A DNA stretch of 38,042 bases from a virus, in the IMG/VR virus record IMGVR_UViG_3300049995_000050, positions 1 to 38,042 of that record; one strand, given 5' to 3'. This document shows, piece after piece, positions 33,371-38,042 of the stretch (positions are counted from its first letter, which is position 1; every line of letters begins with the position of its first letter). The position numbers and the translations under genes were made by a program. A model generated the notes under the pieces. It saw nothing but the letters and a program-made list of their open reading frames with translations, did no database searches and was not told the DNA's origin.

Positions 33371-33793
33371 ATGGCATTAATAGATGGCGACGATTTTATC
33401 CTTGGAAGCCTTGAAAGCTACCAACAGAATAATCGGATAAAGAACCATTGGCGGGGACCAACAGCACCAACTAACCCGCAGCCGGGGATGCTGTTTTCAG
33501 ACGCCGACGACAACAAGCTCTACCATTACGGGGACGATTCGATCGGATGGGATGAGATCCTACAGGCCGCCCGGAGTTTTGACGCAACGCCGATTTTTAA
33601 TAATTTGATTCTGGACGTCGACGCCAGCGACGTCACCGACCCGCCGACCGCCGCCGAATTAAACGCCATATTTGGGGCGACGCCGGGCGATGGATTTATA
33701 GGCCTGGTCCAGGACACAAGCAGCGGAGGGAGCCTATACCTGGCCATTTACAGCGGAGGATGGTGGGTCTTGGAATTGGCCCTCGCGGCTTAA
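33371..33793 (+). CDS. Small tail-tip protein
   Basis: A 140-residue acidic protein after the hub with ataggaggc before its ATG. GPTAPTNPQPGMLFSDADDNKLYHYGDDSIGWDEIL, then LILDVDASDVTDPPTAAELNAIFG and GFIGLVQDTSSGGSLYLAIYSGGWWVLELAL. The plan matches short tip proteins that follow hub genes in many siphoviruses and are of unknown role. Last gene of the tail run before a promoter. Confidence 0.6.
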   Translation: MALIDGDDFILGSLESYQQNNRIKNHWRGPTAPTNPQPGMLFSDADDNKLYHYGDDSIGWDEILQAARSFDATPIFNNLILDVDASDVTDPPTAAELNAIFGATPGDGFIGLVQDTSSGGSLYLAIYSGGWWVLELALAA

Positions 33794-33815
33794 AAAATAT
33801 GCTGAAAAATATAAC

Positions 33816-33828
33816 GCGCAAAATGCGC
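33816..33828. promoter_or_regulatory. GCGCA/TGCGC palindrome beside -35 box
   Basis: GCGCA (33816-33820), AAA, TGCGC (33824-33828) ends one base before the -35 box of the next feature. It could bind a regulator or simply fold as a short hairpin in upstream messenger. Confidence 0.4.
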
Positions 33829-33857
33829 TTGACCTATAGCCTAGAAAATGCGATAAA
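33829..33857 (+). promoter_or_regulatory. Putative sigma70-type promoter
   Basis: TTGACC at 33829-33834, a 17-base spacer and GATAAA at 33852-33857, followed by aggaggaaa and the ATG at 33876. Matches are good at -35, moderate at -10. It lies in one of the few intergenic gaps of the tail region and would drive the three genes to its right independently. Confidence 0.5.
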
Positions 33858-33875
33858 ATTTCATAGGAGGAAAAG

Positions 33876-34295
33876 ATGAAAAATTGGATGATCGCGGTTT
33901 TGTCCTTTTTCGCAATTTGCTTGATCGGAGCCGCGGCCTTTTTCTTGGGAGGCCAGGAACCACCGCCGATCGAAAAGACGGCGACGGTCACCCTAGACAT
34001 TAGGGCGAGCCCGACTTTTAACCTGGCCGTCACGCCGGCAAATATTATCAGCTACCCGAACCGAGTCGTGGCCTACAACATCGTCTGCACGGGGGTCAAT
34101 AATTTCGCTGGAGTTATAACCCTCACCGCTTCAGGCCTGGGGACCGGGATGACGGCCCAATTTTTACCATCGGCAACATTCACGCTGGGGTTAACGCCAG
34201 CCGGGGCCCAAATGAACGTCACGGTCCCGGACGACCAAGCCCTGGTAAAAATTCACACGCTGACGATCAAGGCCAGATCGGTTTCCTACAATTGA
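33876..34295 (+). CDS. Membrane-anchored Ig-like protein (moron candidate)
   Basis: A 139-residue protein. One N-terminal membrane segment (WMIAVLSFFAICLIGAAAFFLGG), then a single beta-sandwich of about 100 residues (SPTFNLAVTPANIISYPNRVVAYNIVC, then GVITLTASGLGTGMTAQFLPSATF). Such Ig-like modules with N-in anchors face the cell exterior or periplasm. With its own promoter and no structural role apparent, it resembles a moron: host-surface change or superinfection exclusion. This is inferred from layout. Confidence 0.6.
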   Translation: MKNWMIAVLSFFAICLIGAAAFFLGGQEPPPIEKTATVTLDIRASPTFNLAVTPANIISYPNRVVAYNIVCTGVNNFAGVITLTASGLGTGMTAQFLPSATFTLGLTPAGAQMNVTVPDDQALVKIHTLTIKARSVSYN

Positions 34296-34941
34296 CGGCC
34301 AGGTCCTTGAAGAAATCCGGCGGGTCCTCCCAGGTCGCATACACAACCGCCTGACCATAACGGCGGAAGACAGGGAGGACCTGGTCGGGGATATAATTCT
34401 AGCCGTCTTGGAATTTGATAAAGAAAATAAAAGTCGGGGAGAGGCAGACATAAAAACCATCGCTTTTAAAATAGCGGAAAATAAAATAGCCGATTTTCTA
34501 CGCCGGAAATACAAGGACAAGGAACTACTGCGGGCCGACTATATTCGGATGGCCGCAGAGCCTAGCCGCCAGGATGTCCAAGCCTTTTTAACGGAAATAA
34601 TAAACGGGGCCAACGAGCTTACCCCGCCGCAATCTCAAGCCTTCCTTCTATGCGGGCTCGCTGGCCTCTCCTCACAAGAGGCCGCAAAAATAAGCCAGAC
34701 GACACATCAACGAATAAATAAAAACTATCGGGAGGCTAAAAAGATCATAATTAATAAACTATTTGAGGATAATAAAACAGCTTTTTTCAAAACAGAAAAC
34801 CAGGTCGCCTGGCTAGATAATTTTTATACAGCTTTTATAGACCTAACCACCGCCGCCGGGATCCTGGATCCAGGACTAAAATGGCAGGCTGAAGGAGCCA
34901 GAATCGCGATTCTAAGAAAAATCTTAAGGGACAAATTTTAG
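34291..34941 (+). CDS. Sigma-70-like transcription factor with unusual start
   Basis: A 216-residue protein if read from ATT 34291. Region 2-like sequence is seen in ITAEDREDLVGDIILAVLEFD, then IKTIAFKIAENKIADFLRRKYKDKE. A region 4-like helix-turn-helix is LTPPQSQAFLLCGLAGLSSQEAAKIS, then HQRINKNYREAKKIII. The frame has no ATG or GTG before region 2; the first TTG, at 34408, would remove half of region 2, so a start at ATT (overlapping the upstream TGA) or CTG 34351 is likely. It may direct late or host transcription; a weak distant member of ECF or ArpU-type groups. Confidence 0.6.
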   Translation: MDGQVLEEIRRVLPGRIHNRLTITAEDREDLVGDIILAVLEFDKENKSRGEADIKTIAFKIAENKIADFLRRKYKDKELLRADYIRMAAEPSRQDVQAFLTEIINGANELTPPQSQAFLLCGLAGLSSQEAAKISQTTHQRINKNYREAKKIIINKLFEDNKTAFFKTENQVAWLDNFYTAFIDLTTAAGILDPGLKWQAEGARIAILRKILRDKF

Positions 34942-34953
34942 AAGGAGGAGGAG

Positions 34954-36315
34954 ATGGGAAAATATAGGATCTGCTATAGCGAGCTAGCTAGCCTCGACAT
35001 AGGCCAATTTTTAGACTATGTAGAAGGGGCCTTTAATGTAAACGAGATCCGGACAAACCAGCGCCTCTGCGCGGCAGGAAACGGGGGGGCGGAATACCAG
35101 CGCCTAATCCCCTACGGCGTCTGGGGGCCCAGGCCCGAAGGGATAAAAAGCCAATTTTCACCCTACCAACTGAAGGGGGACAAATTCGACCTTTCTAAAT
35201 TCAACGCCTACTATTGGCCGATCGTAAAGCAGATTTTGATCATAGCCAAAAAATACGGGCTAACCACCTGGTGGGCCCTGGCCGATAACTGCCAATTCCA
35301 CGGCAGCTATAGAAAATATAGCCCCTGGGTGACTAACATAAACGGCGTCACCAGCATATACGACGGGGCGGAGGAGACGAAATATGATGAGGACGGGAAA
35401 CCCTATACGGTCTTGACCGGATCCTACCCGTTTTTCAAAGCCTTCATAGAAAAGAGCCTGGCGGAGCTAGGCCCGCTAGGGGCCAAATGGGCCTGGGGGA
35501 ACGAAATGAATAACCCCGGATTCAGGGCTCTAGCGAATGCCGTAATTTTTCCCTTTCTGAAGGCGGGGAAAATAGAGCCGGAGGACAGCACCTACGGGGC
35601 GACGATGGACGATGCGAGCTATGATCCGGCCACGAAGGAATACACGCACACAGGGGGGGTCCAGGACCTGGTAAAAAAGGATACCGGAGATGATCTGGGC
35701 GAAGCGGCCAAATTAGCCGTTTGGAGGGAGGTCCACGGCTGCGGGGGGAAGGGCTATCCACAGGCCCCCAACCCGCTAGACCAGGCCCTGACCTGGTGGG
35801 CCAGGCTGCACGATAACGGAATACGGATCTGGCTTTCAGACGATGGCGTCTGGGACGGCGACAGCCCCTGTGATTTTGAGACGGAGACGGGACACCGCCG
35901 CCCGAGCGGCCCCCGATGGGCGGAGATGATAAAGCGGGCCCTGACCTACAAAAACCAATTTATATTTGAGCATTTGCCAAAGGGCGGAGATCCGGCCTGC
36001 CAGCAAAAGATTCTGGCCGCTATTTTTAAAGCGCTTTACGCCGTGGAACCGGAGGAAAAATACCACTACGAACCACCGCCGCCAACCGAAACAAGGATCG
36101 TCTGCATAGACAGCCTGCGACGGCCAACGCCCTATTGTCTGCGAACCAAAACGATCCAGGTCCCGGTTGGGAGCCAGGACCCGGGCCTCTGCGATATCCA
36201 CACGTCCCCACCGCCGCCGGAGTCAAAAAGCTGCTTTGACAAATACATCGCGGGCCGTCCGATTTCCAAATGGCAGATCCGGCGATTCATAGCCTGCCTA
36301 TTCGGCAGAGACTAG
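34954..36315 (+). CDS. Glycoside hydrolase-like protein (clan GH-A-like)
   Basis: A 453-residue protein, start preceded by aaggaggagg. Residues 1-345 look like a TIM-barrel hydrolase: WPIVKQILIIAKKYGLTTWWALAD, then GAKWAWGNEMN (WGNE 181-184, candidate acid/base Glu184), NGIRIWLSDDG (289-298) and FIFEHLPKGG (337-345). The 'W-x-N-E' after a strand is typical of clan GH-A enzymes. The C-terminus is Pro/Cys-rich (CIDSLRRPTPYCLR, then CDIH, then CFDKYI), a possible surface-binding module. No signal peptide. It may degrade host capsule or glycan as a virion enzyme. Confidence 0.6.
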   Translation: MGKYRICYSELASLDIGQFLDYVEGAFNVNEIRTNQRLCAAGNGGAEYQRLIPYGVWGPRPEGIKSQFSPYQLKGDKFDLSKFNAYYWPIVKQILIIAKKYGLTTWWALADNCQFHGSYRKYSPWVTNINGVTSIYDGAEETKYDEDGKPYTVLTGSYPFFKAFIEKSLAELGPLGAKWAWGNEMNNPGFRALANAVIFPFLKAGKIEPEDSTYGATMDDASYDPATKEYTHTGGVQDLVKKDTGDDLGEAAKLAVWREVHGCGGKGYPQAPNPLDQALTWWARLHDNGIRIWLSDDGVWDGDSPCDFETETGHRRPSGPRWAEMIKRALTYKNQFIFEHLPKGGDPACQQKILAAIFKALYAVEPEEKYHYEPPPPTETRIVCIDSLRRPTPYCLRTKTIQVPVGSQDPGLCDIHTSPPPPESKSCFDKYIAGRPISKWQIRRFIACLFGRD

Positions 36316-36328
36316 CCTATTTTTAGGC
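36315..36328 (+). terminator. Short hairpin after last late gene
   Basis: GCCTA (36315-36319), TTTT loop, TAGGC (36324-36328), starting on the last base of the stop codon of the glycosidase gene. The stem is only five pairs and no T-run follows, so termination is weakly supported. Confidence 0.35.
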
Positions 36329-36593
36329 CCAAGGCAAGGCCAGGCGAAGCCCAGGACAGGCGATCGCCACCATCCCCCCTACCAGGATATCCCCCCCAGG
36401 GTGAGAAAATAGCCATTTTCCCCATATAGGCCAAAAAATATCGCTCCAGGATCGCGCAGGACGGGCCGGTGGAGACAAGGGCCGGCCAGAGAGCCAGGCA
36501 AAAAGGCCCGACCACTTAGCAACCTTTGTGCCAAATAGGCCATTCCCGGGCCTCCCCCAAAAAATAATCAGCAAATAATTCTGCACTTTTCGC
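36316..36593. other. Intergenic region before early promoter
   Basis: About 280 bases without a convincing gene. The start holds aaggcaaggccaggcgaagc (36331-36350), a short return of the GGNNN period seen at 3322-3520. The rest is C-rich then AT-rich towards 36590. Minus-strand frames here (to 94 codons) have no recognisable protein pattern. Confidence 0.5.
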
Positions 36594-36622
36594 TTGACTT
36601 TCAACACTAATATATATATGAT
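36594..36622 (+). promoter_or_regulatory. Strong sigma70-type early promoter
   Basis: TTGACT at 36594-36599, a 17-base spacer, TATGAT at 36617-36622, each one mismatch from consensus, within an AT-rich segment between GC-rich flanks. It points right into the small early genes at 37019 and beyond. Confidence 0.75.
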
Positions 36623-36630
36623 TGTGTTGA
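36601..36630. promoter_or_regulatory. Palindromic operator over the -10 box
   Basis: TCAACAC at 36601-36607 and GTGTTGA at 36624-36630 form a perfect seven-base inverted repeat, 23 bases (just over two turns of helix) from arm to arm, spanning the -10 box. That is typical of a repressor dimer site. No repressor gene is visible in the window. Confidence 0.65.
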
Positions 36631-36639
36631 GAAATAAGA

Positions 36640-36961
36640 TGAGAAAAGAAAACGAGGGCAGCCAGAAACAGGCAACGGCATTTGAAAGCCGCTCCGCTGA
36701 CGCCTTTGAATTCTCCCCGGCCCGGGCGGTCGGGATTGTTCTTTGAAAAAGAAAACGGAATAGCCGGTCGATGGTGACCGGACCTGGGAGAACCTAGGGA
36801 GGGAAAGCCCGCTCGCCGAAAGGCGGGCCGCGGACCTGACCCCAGGACACACAAGCCCGGATCCGGGTGAACAAAGACGGCGAAACGAAGCAGAAAAGAA
36901 AAAACCTCGAGGGACCGCATAGACGGTCCTTTGATCTAAGGGCCCGGACGATAGCCCGGAC
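36640..36961 (+). ncRNA. Hairpin-rich early leader
   Basis: The transcript from the early promoter has about 380 bases before the first clear gene. It holds hairpins CCGGTC/GACCGG (36764-36781), a seven-pair stem with GAAA tetraloop (36811-36828), CCTG/CAGG (36835-36846), CCCGGATCCGGG (36856-36867) and GGACCG/CGGTCC (36912-36929), and then a direct repeat of CCCGGAC. A 35-codon frame at 36639 lacks a ribosome site. It may be a regulatory leader or a cis-acting antitermination element. Confidence 0.45.
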
Positions 36962-37018
36962 CTTCAGACCACGGCCAGGACAAGCGCCTGACCGAATTTT
37001 TTACACGGAGGTTTTTCG

Positions 37019-37297
37019 ATGTATTCCAAATCTTTTATTGTTCATTTTTTCCACGGAGCCCCGGCGATCTGCAGACACGAAGCCCACGAATATTCAGACG
37101 CCGAAATTGAGGAAGTCTTGGGCCGCGTTTTTTGCCAGGAAATCAGGACGATCGGCCCCCGGGCTGGAAACAGGACGATCACTAAGCGGGTCGCCCCGGA
37201 GATTCAGGGAATGGAGATCGCCGAAACAAAAAGGTTTTTTATTCCTGGAGACTCAGACAGCGATGACGAAAATATCGTCGTCCACCGGATCCGCTGA
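37019..37297 (+). CDS. Small early hypothetical protein
   Basis: A 92-residue protein with cggagg before the ATG. Aromatic N-terminus (YSKSFIVHFFHGAPAICRHEAHEYSDAEIEEVLG), then basic, then an acidic end (GDSDSDDENIVVHRI). No family recognised. First clear gene downstream of the early promoter, so likely an immediate early product, perhaps aimed at host functions. Confidence 0.65.
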   Translation: MYSKSFIVHFFHGAPAICRHEAHEYSDAEIEEVLGRVFCQEIRTIGPRAGNRTITKRVAPEIQGMEIAETKRFFIPGDSDSDDENIVVHRIR

Positions 37298-37322
37298 GCG
37301 GACCGAAGAAAGGAGAAACCCG

Positions 37323-37592
37323 ATGACAAAACAAGAATGGATCGAACACATCCAGGGAACGGCCGCCAACCAAAACGGCCCCGGGCTCATTCCGCCAAGC
37401 GAAGGCGGAAACGCCGAAGAATGGCATCGCGTCCTGACCGCGCACCGAAACAGCGACTCAGGATGCCCGGCTTGTAAAGCCCGGAGCCGGATACTAAAAG
37501 CGGCCAGAGCCCGGAAAGACCGGGAACAGGCTTACAGAGATGCAGGGCTGGTCAAGGGCCGGACCGGACTGGGCCGGGTCATTTGGGAATAG
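37323..37592 (+). CDS. Small early protein with paired Cys
   Basis: An 89-residue protein from ATG 37323, preceded by gaaaggagaaa. It has a helical start (TKQEWIEHIQGTAANQ), HRNSDSGCPACKARSRILKAARARKDREQAYRDAGLV with a single CPAC, and a basic helix. The His before the CxxC could give a small metal site. No family recognised; second gene of the early operon. Confidence 0.65.
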   Translation: MTKQEWIEHIQGTAANQNGPGLIPPSEGGNAEEWHRVLTAHRNSDSGCPACKARSRILKAARARKDREQAYRDAGLVKGRTGLGRVIWE

Positions 37593-37602
37593 CAGATGGC
37601 GC

Positions 37603-37670
37603 GGATTCGCCCCGCAACCCGGACATCACGCCGGGCGGACACGGGCCCGAAAGGGCCCACGGGCGAATCC
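37603..37670 (+). ncRNA. Three-way junction RNA candidate
   Basis: GGATTCGCCC (37603-37612) pairs with GGGCGAATCC (37661-37670). Inside are CCCGG/CCGGG (37618-37622/37631-37635) with an eight-base loop, and GGGCCC/GGGCCC (37643-37648/37653-37658) closed by a GAAA tetraloop. Together: ten-pair closing stem and two arms. It lies 58 bases upstream of the next gene's start. It may be a regulatory leader; no T-run follows, so it is not a standard terminator. Confidence 0.6.
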
Positions 37671-37728
37671 CGTAATGCGGCAGCTGGGTCCAAAGCCCCC
37701 GGCAAAATTCACGGAGGAGGTTTTTTAA

Positions 37729-38042
37729 ATGTTACCTTTAAATCTTTTTGACGCCTTGATCGACGACGGTCTTATCAAGACCACGGGCTGGGCCAACGGG
37801 CCCAAGGGCAACGGCCTGATGGATTTATTCGAGGTCGTAAAAATTAGGGTCCTGGATGAAGGGAATGCCTACCATTTCACAAGGCACGGCCAGGAAAAAG
37901 GCCGCGCTTATAAGACGCTGGCCTTCACCCTAATCGAGCCCAATGGAAAAATGAGGGAAATAACAATGACCCTCTGGTCCCGGAACAACGGCCTCCAGGG
38001 CCGGAAGGACCTGAAAATCCTGGAGAGAAAGAACCTGAAAAC
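37729..38042 (+). CDS. Early hypothetical protein (3' truncated)
   Basis: The frame runs from ATG 37729 (ggaggagg nine bases upstream) to the end of the window without a stop; 104 residues are visible. FDALIDDGLIKTTGWANGPKGNG, then MDLFEVVKIRVLDEGNAYHFTRHGQ and AFTLIEPNGKMREITMTLWSRN suggest a small mixed domain with several strands. No family recognised. Downstream of the three-way junction RNA candidate. Confidence 0.6.
   Translation, partial: MLPLNLFDALIDDGLIKTTGWANGPKGNGLMDLFEVVKIRVLDEGNAYHFTRHGQEKGRAYKTLAFTLIEPNGKMREITMTLWSRNNGLQGRKDLKILERKNLK

Noticed and set aside
36323-36607. 94-codon minus-strand gene (possible repressor)
   Set aside because: No helix-turn-helix, no ribosome site, and it would end opposite the promoter region; product looks random.
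36639-36746. 35-codon leader peptide after the early promoter
   Set aside because: ATG is about ten bases from the expected transcript start with no purine-rich site; could be leaderless but nothing supports it.
37596-37751. 51-codon gene over the three-way junction
   Set aside because: Weak ribosome site, low-complexity product, and it overlaps the stronger gene at 37729; RNA structure explains the sequence better.

Overview
The window is one continuous stretch of a tailed double-stranded DNA bacteriophage (or prophage) genome with siphovirus-type architecture. Essentially every recognisable gene is on the + strand. Genes are tightly packed, and many stop/start pairs overlap as ATGA, GTGA, TTGA or TAATG, which points to long co-translated operons. 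GC is moderately high, with heavy use of ATA (Ile), CTA (Leu) and AGG/CGG (Arg). I see no tRNA genes, integrase, CI-type repressor or minus-strand gene, so lifestyle cannot be decided from this window. A putative lipoprotein/coiled-coil lysis (spanin-like) cluster and a large sugar-transferase cassette suggest a diderm (Gram-negative-type) host. I cannot name the host, and no gene matches a well-studied phage closely enough to give gene symbols. The window cuts genes at both ends, so it is part of a larger genome.

Layout. (1) 1-3314: end of the early/replication region, with a DnaD/O-type replication protein (5'-truncated), a Lar-like zinc protein, a coiled-coil protein, a RusA-like protein lacking its catalytic acids, a possible PD-(D/E)xK nuclease and a protein with Cas7/RAMP-like features. 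(2) 3322-3520: a non-coding tract with a five-base GGNNN periodicity. (3) 3539-6539: small membrane proteins (holin candidates), a compact structured-RNA candidate at 4059-4186, an HNH endonuclease, an NlpC/P60 endolysin and overlapping spanin-like genes. (4) 6529-8837: ParB-DNA methyltransferase fusion and a PAPS-reductase/DndC-like PP-loop protein. (5) 8821-15701: packaging and head genes: small and large terminase, portal, basic low-complexity proteins, protease-scaffold, decoration protein and major capsid protein, closed by a strong intrinsic terminator. (6) 15788-22212: a ten-gene carbohydrate cassette (DUF115-like protein, overlapping zinc ribbon, cupin, four glycosyltransferase-like proteins, three methyltransferases) inside the structural region. 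(7) 22214-25800: connector, minor capsid, head-tail joining, tail terminator, tail tube, and a tail-assembly chaperone with a predicted -1 ribosomal frameshift. (8) 25800-33793: tape measure, distal tail, fibre-like, tail-hub and tip proteins. (9) 33811-36315: an independently promoted membrane-anchored Ig-like protein, a sigma-like regulator and a glycoside-hydrolase-like protein. (10) 36316-38042: a gene-free control region with a strong sigma70-type promoter overlapped by a palindromic operator, a hairpin-rich leader, two small early genes, a three-way-junction RNA candidate and a truncated early gene.

How it fits together: early transcription probably starts at 36.6 kb and runs right, out of the window. 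The left end is the far end of a comparable early operon, followed by lysis, packaging, head, tail and host-specificity genes. The most unusual parts are the glycan cassette directly after the major capsid gene, the three non-coding RNA candidates, the pentameric GGNNN tract, the long out-of-frame overlap of the zinc-ribbon gene, and two genes whose best start appears to be ATT.
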